A stretch of DNA of 19,192 nt, taken from contig CAYMWF010000089.1 of NCBI GenBank assembly GCA_964394085.1, positions 1-19,192 of the forward strand, read 5' to 3'. The position numbers were made by a program, and so were the translations under genes. The stretch is from CAYMWF01 sp964394085 [NCBI: uncultured Gemmatimonadota bacterium] (GTDB lineage: Bacteria; GCA-2686955; CAYMWF01). Each line of letters opens with the position of its first letter. The stretch's first letter is position 1. Positions 8,054 to 14,552 of the stretch are shown piece after piece. The notes beneath the pieces were generated by a model. It saw nothing but the letters and a program-made list of their open reading frames with translations, was not told where the DNA came from and did no database searches.

Positions 8054-8059
8054 TCCTCC
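8054..8059 (-). promoter_or_regulatory. Start-deciding ribosome binding site of tyrS
   Basis: GGAGGA on the minus strand, 7 nt before GTG 8046. It supports the GTG start over the in-frame ATG at 8127, which has no comparable site. Confidence 0.8.
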
Positions 8060-8453
8060 GGCCGGTTTCTCGCCCCGGTGCGTCGAATCCGCAACGGAAT
8101 GAGATGCAAGCAAGAACATCTGCGCATAGCGCCTTAAAAGAAACGGCGGCATTCCTTACAACCGGAAATGCGCACCCTGTAAAGCCGGTGATTTTACATC
8201 CTCACCGGATTTTTGCAAGCGGTAATTCGTTTTTACGCTGAACGTCTTCTTCTGAGCAGCTGCAGGAATCCGGGAAGTTTCGCTCACACCGCACGAGCGG
8301 GTCGTGGCGGAGGATATTTCAGGCATGGCATATTCAAACGCGTATTTTCGTCTGAATTCCTGGACAATCCGGACGGCAGCCCCACGGAACAATCAGCCCC
8401 ATTGTAAAATGGAAATGATGAAGGATTGTGTCATCCCTGGGGTCGCGGCGGCT
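8060..8453. other. Intergenic region between tyrS and the FG-GAP gene
   Basis: This holds the tyrS leader and candidate promoter. Between 8220 and 8453 I see only a weak CCATT/AATGG hairpin near 8400, without a U-tract, after the FG-GAP stop. No gene or RNA was recognised. Confidence 0.5.
8185..8218 (-). promoter_or_regulatory. Candidate sigma-70 promoter for tyrS overlapped by a short dyad
   Basis: On the minus strand TTGCAA (8213-8218) and TAAAAT (8191-8196) are separated by 16 bp, a fair match to -35 and -10 boxes. The start would be near 8184. A 6-bp inverted repeat, CCGGTG at 8185-8190 and CACCGG at 8203-8208, brackets the -10 box and could be an operator or chance. Experimental start mapping would decide. 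Confidence 0.4.
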
Positions 8454-9704
8454 CTATCTCCTGGTTACTATGTACGCCACTCCGGAGAAGGATGCCGCTC
8501 CCTCAGCCAGAGGAGCACCGACGAGGGCAACGCGACCGGAAACGCCGACCGTGGTTCCGAAATTGTCGAGGGTTGAGCCGTCTGCCGCCAGGATCTTGAG
8601 CCTTTCAATCCATTCCAAACCGTTGAAACGGAACACGTAAACCGCGCCGGCCCAGGAGCCGTTTTCACCTTCGAATGGAGCCCCGATAACGGCGATTCCG
8701 TCCTGCGCGTCGAGGGCAAGGCCGAACTTGTCACCCAGCTCCGCATCGCTGCTGATCAGTTTCTGTCTCCAGATCCACTGCTCCCCATTCCACTGGAACA
8801 CATTGACATTCCCTGTGCCGGAACTGAGCACTTGCGTCGAGCCGATGAGGGCCATGTCGTCATCTACCGTAACGCTAACTCCGAATCCATCCCCGGCTAC
8901 CCCATCGGGGGCAATGAGCTTCTGAGTGTACACCCACTCCATTCCGTTGAACCGGTAGAAGTAGGCGGAGCCGGTGTAATTGTCGTCCCCGCTTGCGCCG
9001 ATAAACAACCCTCTTTCGCCCCAGGCAAGACTGCTGCCGAAATGATCGTCCGCTGCGCCGTCGGGAGCCAGGATCTCCTGTACCTCGATCCACTCTCCTC
9101 CTGAGAATCGATACACGTATACAGAGCCGGAATTTTCGTCGCTGTGGTCATGAAAGGGTGCCCCGGCAATGGCCATATCCTCTCCGAATGTCACCGTTCT
9201 GCCCAGGTTGTCCGCAGGTGCCGCATCGCTGGCGGTGAGTTTCTGCTCCTCGACCCATTCTGTCCCATCCTCACGGAAGATGTAGGCAGCGCCCCGATTG
9301 TCATACGTCGCAAACATCGAACCGATGACCGCGAGATCTCCTCTTATGGCGATTGACTGGCCGAAACGATCGCCCGGGATGCCGTCCGAGGGATCGAGCT
9401 TCTGTTTTTCCACCAACTGCCCTTCCTGACGCCCGAAGACATAGACGGAACCGGGCTTGGTCATATCTCCGGAAGGAGCGCCGACCATGGCCACGTTTCC
9501 CTGGATGGCGGCACCGTCACCAAAAACGTCGTTCACCTCTCCGTCCGATGCCTCCAGCTTAATCTGGACCATTCCCGGGCGTTGCCCCCCTGCTTCCAAC
9601 AGGTGGGCGCCTGCCTGATCCGCCACCCCGAAGGTTATCAAGACGATGACGAAGACTGCAGCAAAGGCATTCCGTTCTGTAAAATAATCTGTAGGTGCTC
9701 TCAT
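8454..9704 (-). CDS. Exported FG-GAP repeat protein, seven-bladed beta-propeller
   Basis: This 416-residue protein starts with a signal peptide (NAFAAVFVIVLITFGVADQAGA). Seven tandem repeats of about 50 residues follow and fill the rest of the chain. Each has the form QKL-x-x-x-DG-x-x-x-D-x-FG-x-S-x-x-x-x-x-x-x-x-IGA, then GSVYVYRFNG-x-EW. The FG and GA positions and the acidic D-x-x-GD-x-FG turns match FG-GAP (integrin-alpha N-terminal type) repeats. Exactly seven copies suit a closed seven-bladed propeller with no other domain. It is therefore an extracytoplasmic protein, probably for binding or adhesion; no catalytic residues are evident. ATG at 9704 has GGAGG about 9 nt upstream. There is no sorting tail or anchor at the C-terminus, which ends VAYIVTRR. 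Neighbours give no functional hint. Confidence 0.85.
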   Translation of the reverse strand: MRAPTDYFTERNAFAAVFVIVLITFGVADQAGAHLLEAGGQRPGMVQIKLEASDGEVNDVFGDGAAIQGNVAMVGAPSGDMTKPGSVYVFGRQEGQLVEKQKLDPSDGIPGDRFGQSIAIRGDLAVIGSMFATYDNRGAAYIFREDGTEWVEEQKLTASDAAPADNLGRTVTFGEDMAIAGAPFHDHSDENSGSVYVYRFSGGEWIEVQEILAPDGAADDHFGSSLAWGERGLFIGASGDDNYTGSAYFYRFNGMEWVYTQKLIAPDGVAGDGFGVSVTVDDDMALIGSTQVLSSGTGNVNVFQWNGEQWIWRQKLISSDAELGDKFGLALDAQDGIAVIGAPFEGENGSWAGAVYVFRFNGLEWIERLKILAADGSTLDNFGTTVGVSGRVALVGAPLAEGAASFSGVAYIVTRR

Positions 9705-9889
9705 CTCCGGGAACCTCCTCTCCGGTGATGCGGAAGAATGTCGATACTCCCATATCTTTTTCTGTGTAGTTATATACTAATAATAACACCAGATTTCAGC
9801 CTCGCTGAATTCCGTTCCATTTATTTCTCAGGATGATTTATTGCACACCAGTTGAAGAAAGAGCGGGCGGTTTATCCGATTCGATCCGG

Positions 9890-10303
9890 TTATTCACGCG
9901 GGCCGCGATAACTCCGGCTTCCGGACCGACCCGAGCCGTGACGCTTGATTCCCTCCCCGTCTTCCGGGGTGATGAGGCCGTCCCAGCCGAATTCGTCGAG
10001 GTCGATTCTGCCCCGGTGGTCGAAGACGACCCCTTCCTCCTCGAGGAGTCTCCTCTGCAGCTCGCATCCCTCGCTGCCGGGGGGGAAGCTTATCTCTCCC
10101 CTGGAGTTTATCACCCGGAACCAGGGCGTTTCATCTTCGGGTCTGGCTGCAGACATGGCATATCCGGCCATTCTCGCCGTGCAGTTTCCCGCAATCCGGG
10201 CGATCTGGCCGTACGTGCTTACTTTTCCAGGTGGAATCGTTCTGACTATTGCGTAGATCCGCCGGTAAAGACCTTTGCCGGATGAGCCCGTCTTTTTCTT
10301 CAC
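9890..10303 (-). CDS. Alkyltransferase-like (ATL) MGMT-family DNA-binding protein
   Basis: The protein has 137 residues from a GTG at 10303 with GGAGGA 8 nt upstream. It has the MGMT DNA-binding domain: YRRIYAIVRTIPPGKVSTYGQIARIAG, TARMAGYAMSAARP, then TPWFRVINSRGEISFPPG. In methyltransferases the active site reads PCHRV. Here it reads PWFRV, so the acceptor cysteine is tryptophan (W61) and the following histidine is phenylalanine. Cys-to-Trp is the mark of ATL proteins, which bind O6-alkylguanine in DNA and pass it to nucleotide excision repair instead of removing the alkyl group. It follows nrdG by 111 nt on the same strand. The last 25 residues (RHGSGRSGSRSYRGPRE) are a basic, probably disordered tail beyond the usual domain. 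Confidence 0.88.
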   Translation of the reverse strand: MKKKTGSSGKGLYRRIYAIVRTIPPGKVSTYGQIARIAGNCTARMAGYAMSAARPEDETPWFRVINSRGEISFPPGSEGCELQRRLLEEEGVVFDHRGRIDLDEFGWDGLITPEDGEGIKRHGSGRSGSRSYRGPRE

Positions 10304-10321
10304 CGCGGATCTCCTCCGATT

Positions 10322-10355
10322 TGAAACGGCACCCGCTGCCGAAAGGCCGGTTTCA
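10322..10355. repeat. Nested hairpin between nrdG and the ATL gene
   Basis: An outer TGAAAC (10322-10327) pairs with GTTTCA (10350-10355), and an inner CGGCA (10327-10331) pairs with TGCCG (10337-10341) across a 5-nt loop. It lies about 20 nt before the ATL start in the transcript. It could affect expression or be chance; there is no U-tract, so a terminator is not supported. Confidence 0.3.
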
Positions 10356-10414
10356 GATCGATTCTGCCCTGAAAGAACAGATTTCTGACCGGAAACCGCA
10401 GTTCGAAGCCCGTG

Positions 10415-11146
10415 TCAGTCTTCCGGAAAATCGAAGCCGCGCTCCTCGATCACGTCGAACCTGCCATGCAGGAATTCCTTAGCTTCCCGGAGAAAGTTCT
10501 CGGTCACCGGGAGACGGCTCCGGAACTCGGGATCGAGGGCGGTTTCGGGTCTGAACCGCTGCAGGACGTATCGCCGGCCGCCTTGGAGCCAGGTTGCGAT
10601 ATCCTCGAAGTCACCGGGCGAAACAAGACCGGCAACTATAGTGGTGCGGAACTCGTAGTCGATTTTTTCCCGGTGAAGGATCCGGATCGAACGCTCGAAG
10701 GATTTCAAGAGATTTTCCCAGCCGGAGCGTGGTCGCGCCGTATCGATGAACCGGTCACGGGGCGCTTTGATATCGAGCGCGATATAATCGACCAGCCGGT
10801 TTTCGTAGAGAGTTTCCAGCATTTCCGGGTTCGAGCCGTTCGTATCGATCTTGACCTTGAAACCAGCTTCTTTCACCCGGGAGATGAAGCCGGGCAGGCT
10901 CGCATGCAGGAGAGGTTCGCCCCCGGTAACGCAGATGCCGTCGAGTTGACCCCGCCGCAGCTCCAGGTGCGCAAGCACCTCATCCTCCCCGAAGCGGGGC
11001 CCGTAGTCCCTTCCGGGCATATCCAGGAGATCCGGATTGTGGCAGTAGGCGCACCTGAAGTTGCATCCCTGCAGAAATACGACCGAAGCGATCTCGCCGG
11101 GATAATCGACGAGACTGTATTTCAGCCATCCGCTGATTGGGAGCAT
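10415..11146 (-). CDS. nrdG: Anaerobic ribonucleoside-triphosphate reductase activating protein (NrdG2-type radical SAM)
   Basis: This 243-residue radical SAM protein has CNFRCAYC (C28, C32, C35) for the [4Fe-4S] cluster and CVTGGEPLL (73-81) for SAM binding. The N-terminus, GWLKYSLVDYPGEIASVVFLQGC, is the standard opening of NrdG2-type activases, which install the glycyl radical on the class III reductase NrdD. Later segments KIDTNGSNPEMLE and DYIALDIKAPRDRF complete the partial TIM barrel. ATG at 11146 has AGGAAAA upstream. No nrdD gene lies in the window, so the partner must be elsewhere, or this activase serves another glycyl-radical protein. It is first in a probable pair with the ATL gene and is divergent from the cytochrome gene. 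Confidence 0.87.
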   Translation of the reverse strand: MLPISGWLKYSLVDYPGEIASVVFLQGCNFRCAYCHNPDLLDMPGRDYGPRFGEDEVLAHLELRRGQLDGICVTGGEPLLHASLPGFISRVKEAGFKVKIDTNGSNPEMLETLYENRLVDYIALDIKAPRDRFIDTARPRSGWENLLKSFERSIRILHREKIDYEFRTTIVAGLVSPGDFEDIATWLQGGRRYVLQRFRPETALDPEFRSRLPVTENFLREAKEFLHGRFDVIEERGFDFPED

Positions 11147-11302
11147 CTTTTTTCCTGGCTTTGGATGGTGTCCGGCTCTTCAGAGTTACGAAGGGATGCG
11201 GATTCACCCGCTCCTCCGGAGAGTAAAGTTAACCGACCGGCGGAGCAGGTTCAATATTCATTTTCATGCATTCTGATTTGCAGGGCTTTTCCTGATTCTT
11301 GC

Positions 11303-11334
11303 TTGACAACCGGAGACTTCTACCGGCAAATATA
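11303..11334 (+). promoter_or_regulatory. Weak candidate promoter for the cytochrome-glycosyltransferase pair
   Basis: A perfect TTGACA at 11303-11308 is followed 18 bp later by CAAATA (11327-11332). AT-rich alternatives sit a few bases on. The -35 is good and the -10 poor. The start would be about 80 nt before the gene at 11420. Confidence 0.3.
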
Positions 11335-11419
11335 TGCATGAACGAAAGTTGCTTTAGATGATGCGTATTGTTACTCCCACGGATCAGGTGTCGATTTCAA
11401 ACCTTCGGAGGATCACTAA

Positions 11420-11941
11420 ATGAAACGGTCGGCTATAATGCTTTTCGTGCTCGCACTGGTTGCGGGTCCGGTTTTTTCCTATCCGATTTACTTCGAAAAC
11501 AACTGCGCCGGATGTCATTACGATGATTCGGCCACCTGCGCCGGGTGCCATAACCATGCCGATTCCGGATTGAACGCCGACGTAGATAAACCTTCGTACG
11601 CACCCGGCGAAACCGTTACTGTGACCATAGTCAGCAGTGACATGACCGGCTGGGTCAGGGGTATCCTGAAAGACCAGACAGGCTCCGAGGTCGACAGGGA
11701 CACCGGTCCTACGGGTACGGGAGACGACGGTGAGGCCGGTGCCGGTGCGGAATTCCCGATGGCCCTTTCCGCACCCGCTCCCGGAGCCAACGGCGCTTAT
11801 GAATGGGTCGCCGAGTATTACGGATGGAATTACAGCCAGGGTAGACACGATGTCATCGATCTTCCCGTCGAGGTTGTGGTTGAAGGCTCCGGAAAAGAAT
11901 CTCCCGGCTGGGGAGAGATCAAGAGCGAGTTCCTGGAGTAG
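11420..11941 (+). CDS. Short exported dihaem c-type cytochrome with a beta-rich domain
   Basis: The protein has 173 residues with a clear signal peptide (MKRSAIMLFVLALVAGPVFS, cleavage likely after S20). Two haem-attachment motifs, CAGCH at 29-33 and again at 40-44, are separated by only six residues. The rest (about 55-155) holds KPSYAPGETVTVTIVS, GWVRGILKD and GAYEWVAEYYGW, which read as a small beta-sandwich. It is an extracytoplasmic electron carrier or haem-bearing binding protein; the partner is unknown. ATG at 11420 has CGGAGG about 8 nt upstream. No further Cys or His-rich haem site is seen, and there is no membrane anchor. The beta region resembles the YxPGxxYxVTV type of domain that often follows CxxCH segments in surface proteins, but I cannot name a family. 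The glycosyltransferase gene follows after 85 nt. Confidence 0.75.
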   Translation: MKRSAIMLFVLALVAGPVFSYPIYFENNCAGCHYDDSATCAGCHNHADSGLNADVDKPSYAPGETVTVTIVSSDMTGWVRGILKDQTGSEVDRDTGPTGTGDDGEAGAGAEFPMALSAPAPGANGAYEWVAEYYGWNYSQGRHDVIDLPVEVVVEGSGKESPGWGEIKSEFLE

Positions 11942-11962
11942 CTGAACGGATATGGAATTTCC

Positions 11963-11990
11963 CGGGCGGCGATATTCCGCCTTATCCCGG
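11963..11990 (+). repeat. Small hairpin between cytochrome and glycosyltransferase genes
   Basis: GGCGG and CCGCC pair across a 7-nt loop (about 11968-11984), followed by TTAT. It is too weak and too short of U residues to call a terminator. It may attenuate read-through to the next gene. Confidence 0.2.
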
Positions 11991-12026
11991 CCCCGGATGC
12001 CGTAATTATCACCGGGGGCGTCATCG

Positions 12027-14528
12027 GTGCGAGTGAGATTCATAGCTGAGAAGACGGTCGCCGCCGCCGCTGCTGCGGCTGCCGCCGTCTATTTCTTTCA
12101 CCGGGTTTCAGCTGTCGAGCCCGGCAGAAACGCAGTGCCGATCATCTGGGCCGCCGCTACCGTCGCACTGGTCGTTCTCGCCTGGGTCATCCAGAGAGGC
12201 GGCGCTCTTTTTTCCGGACGGCCCGAACCGGAGGCTGAACGGGCAACTCCGGTTCCAACCTCTGGAACAGGTATTCACGCCCCGGGCGGCGCACTTTCTT
12301 CCCCGTTCAGGATACACTTGACGATTCTCTCCGCTGTCCTGGTTTTACTTCCTGTCTTTTTACTTTATCTCCCTACCCTCAACGGTTCGTTTCTGGGCGA
12401 CGACTGGCTGATTTTGATGCTTATCAAGCATACCGGCGCCGGTTCGTTCCGGGAGGCGCTTTCGAACTACTTCGAAACGCGGCACCTGTGGCACTCGAAT
12501 CTCCGTTTCACGAACCACCTGGCCTGGTGGGTCAACTACAAGCTGGGCGGCCATGATCCGGTCGGTTACCACCTGCTCAACCTGGCCGTCCACCTGGCGA
12601 ACTGCTGTCTCATTGCGCTCGTGGCCGGGCGTCTGACCGGAAATCGCGGGGCGGGATTCTGGGCGGCGGTTTTTTTCGGACTGCACCCTCTGATGGCTGA
12701 GCCGGTCTCCTGGCTGTACGGACGTTCCGACCTGCTGTATACATTCTTCTTCCTGGCAGCGGTTTTTCTGCTCCTTCGGTATAGAGCGGTCAAGAAAATC
12801 CGCACGTACCTGGCTCTTCTCGTCGCGGTCGCACTGGCTTATATCAGCAAGGAGTTCAGCCTGGTTCTGGTTCCGTTCCTCATATTCACCGACCTTATTC
12901 TGTTCTTACCGCCCGGAAAGAGAGAGAAGTTTTCTTCACTCCTCCTCCGATGGATACCGCTTATATTCCTGGTGGCAACCTACCTTGTCGCAAGAAGGCT
13001 TCTTATCCCCGCAACGGGCAAAGTGCTGGGCGACCGGTTTTCGGTCCTGGTGGGAGATATGGTGAGCCGTGGCGACCTTTTCCGCCGTTTCGCCTGCGAT
13101 ATTCCCGCATACATCCTTTTCCCGGTACATGGCGGCGATATCGCATCAGGTTTACCGGTTATCGCCGGAGGGCTGCTCCTCGGGCTGATCAGCGTGTCTC
13201 TTGCTTTCAGAAACTGGAAGGCGGGGGAGATGCGCCGGGTGGTTATCGGGGCGGCCTGGGTTGTAATGGCATTAATGCCCGGGCTCGAGAGGCTGGTGTA
13301 TGACTCGGAGCTTCAGGAGGCCAGGTATCTCTATTCCGCCCTGCCCGGAGCCGCCCTGATTTTCGGCCTGTCGATTACCGGCGGGACGGTCCGAACCGAA
13401 GGGCGTAAACGGAATTTTCCGCTGCCGTATATCCGCCCCGCGGTTGCCGGACTGCTTCTCGTTCTTTACCTGCCCCTTACTGCATCCGGAATATCAAGGT
13501 GGGACAGGGCGATGAATGCCGAAGCCGAGTTCCTGGGGCAGGCGGAGCAATTACTCCCTGTCGAATGGCTTGGCGATCGGCCCGACAAGGTTCCCGATGC
13601 CGACCTGCGGATAATCACGTATCCCCGGATCGAGGAATGGTGGCTTGAAGAAGGCATTCATGTTGCCGGATACACCTGGACCAGGGCGCCCTTAAATCTC
13701 TATTACCGTTATTACATGACTTTTCCCGTAGATATCTTCAGGGTGGAAGGAAGTTCCGGCTGGCGGGATCCGTTCTATCCGGATGTATACAAGTGGTTCA
13801 ATCCCCGGCTGGAGGACTACCAGGCTCCGGTGCCCCTCGACGGAGGCGGCATCACTGAAGAAAACGATGATATCCTCCTCTTGTGGCGCTGGGACACCAG
13901 GGAGCTGTTAGATATCAAGCGAGCGCTGAGGGAGAAGATCGTTCGTTCCGAATCGAATCAAAATGTCCCGGAAACTGTCGGTACCGAAGAGGAAAGCTCG
14001 ATTCATGTTAAACCTTCAGCATGGACTGAATTCCTCCTGAGAAGGAATGACAATAATGCCGTAGGACGAATATTCGATGGAGATCAGGGTTCCCCTCCGG
14101 AAGGAGAAGCATGGAAGTCTTCCGACGCATGGCCTTCAGACGGGGTGCGTCTTCGTATCGATTACGCACGGAAGCAGCAGGCTTGCGCCTTCTCTTTTCC
14201 TCCGGGATCGGCGCAGAGCGTCCGGTCTATCGTTTTTTCCATTCGTCTTTCCGAGGAATCCATCCCGAGCGGGCATCCTGTCGCCGGGAAACTTGAGCTC
14301 CGTACGGATTGGGGTCCATGGAGTCTGCATACGCCTTTTCATTTCATCCCTTCACCCTCCGGAACTACGATTGTAGAACTCCCGCTCGAGAATCATGTGC
14401 CCCTGCAGCTTTCGGGAACCCTTTCCGATATGGTTGTTTATTTCACCCCTACCAACGGCGACACACAAACAGCACTGTTTGTTGAAGAAGTGTCCCTCCG
14501 GCGGATACCGGACCGGGGAAATATCTGA
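12027..14528 (+). CDS. GT-C-type polytopic membrane glycosyltransferase (PMT/TMTC-like) with soluble C-terminal domain
   Basis: The protein has 833 residues from a GTG with GGGGG about 8 nt upstream. About twelve hydrophobic segments lie between residues 10 and 490 (for example LTILSAVLVLLPVFLLYL, AGFWAAVFFGLHPL, LLYTFFFLAAVFLLLRY and VVIGAAWVVMALMPG). The first large loop has GSFLGDDWLILM (D125 and D126), the acidic pair where GT-C enzymes hold the catalytic Asp. HPLMAEPVSWLYGRSDLL (220-237) closely follows the HP-x-x-x-E-x-V-x-x-x-x-GR-x-DLL pattern of TMTC/PMT-like proteins. The family transfers a sugar from a polyprenyl-phosphate donor to lipid or protein acceptors on the outer side of the membrane. 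Residues about 500-833 are soluble, with WWLEEG and beta-rich stretches, and may bind substrate. Donor and acceptor are unknown. It is convergent with the regulator gene, 24 bp away. Confidence 0.75.
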   Translation: MRVRFIAEKTVAAAAAAAAAVYFFHRVSAVEPGRNAVPIIWAAATVALVVLAWVIQRGGALFSGRPEPEAERATPVPTSGTGIHAPGGALSSPFRIHLTILSAVLVLLPVFLLYLPTLNGSFLGDDWLILMLIKHTGAGSFREALSNYFETRHLWHSNLRFTNHLAWWVNYKLGGHDPVGYHLLNLAVHLANCCLIALVAGRLTGNRGAGFWAAVFFGLHPLMAEPVSWLYGRSDLLYTFFFLAAVFLLLRYRAVKKIRTYLALLVAVALAYISKEFSLVLVPFLIFTDLILFLPPGKREKFSSLLLRWIPLIFLVATYLVARRLLIPATGKVLGDRFSVLVGDMVSRGDLFRRFACDIPAYILFPVHGGDIASGLPVIAGGLLLGLISVSLAFRNWKAGEMRRVVIGAAWVVMALMPGLERLVYDSELQEARYLYSALPGAALIFGLSITGGTVRTEGRKRNFPLPYIRPAVAGLLLVLYLPLTASGISRWDRAMNAEAEFLGQAEQLLPVEWLGDRPDKVPDADLRIITYPRIEEWWLEEGIHVAGYTWTRAPLNLYYRYYMTFPVDIFRVEGSSGWRDPFYPDVYKWFNPRLEDYQAPVPLDGGGITEENDDILLLWRWDTRELLDIKRALREKIVRSESNQNVPETVGTEEESSIHVKPSAWTEFLLRRNDNNAVGRIFDGDQGSPPEGEAWKSSDAWPSDGVRLRIDYARKQQACAFSFPPGSAQSVRSIVFSIRLSEESIPSGHPVAGKLELRTDWGPWSLHTPFHFIPSPSGTTIVELPLENHVPLQLSGTLSDMVVYFTPTNGDTQTALFVEEVSLRRIPDRGNI

Positions 14529-14552
14529 CGATGATTCAGGGGAGGCGACGGG

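Noticed and set aside
8047-8190. T-box or other riboswitch in the tyrS leader
   Set aside because: No specifier loop, T-box sequence or paired terminator/antiterminator could be seen.
8395-8425. CCATT/AATGG hairpin as terminator of the FG-GAP gene
   Set aside because: Five-bp AT-rich stem without a U-tract.
9559-9789. Minus-strand frame upstream of the FG-GAP gene
   Set aside because: Overlaps the FG-GAP signal-peptide region in another frame and shows no recognisable features.
10412-11341. Plus-strand 309-codon frame over nrdG
   Set aside because: Antisense shadow of a gene with an intact radical-SAM motif.
11384-12043. Minus-strand 219-codon frame over the cytochrome gene
   Set aside because: The plus-strand product has a signal peptide, two CxxCH motifs and a good ribosome site. 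The minus frame has none of these.
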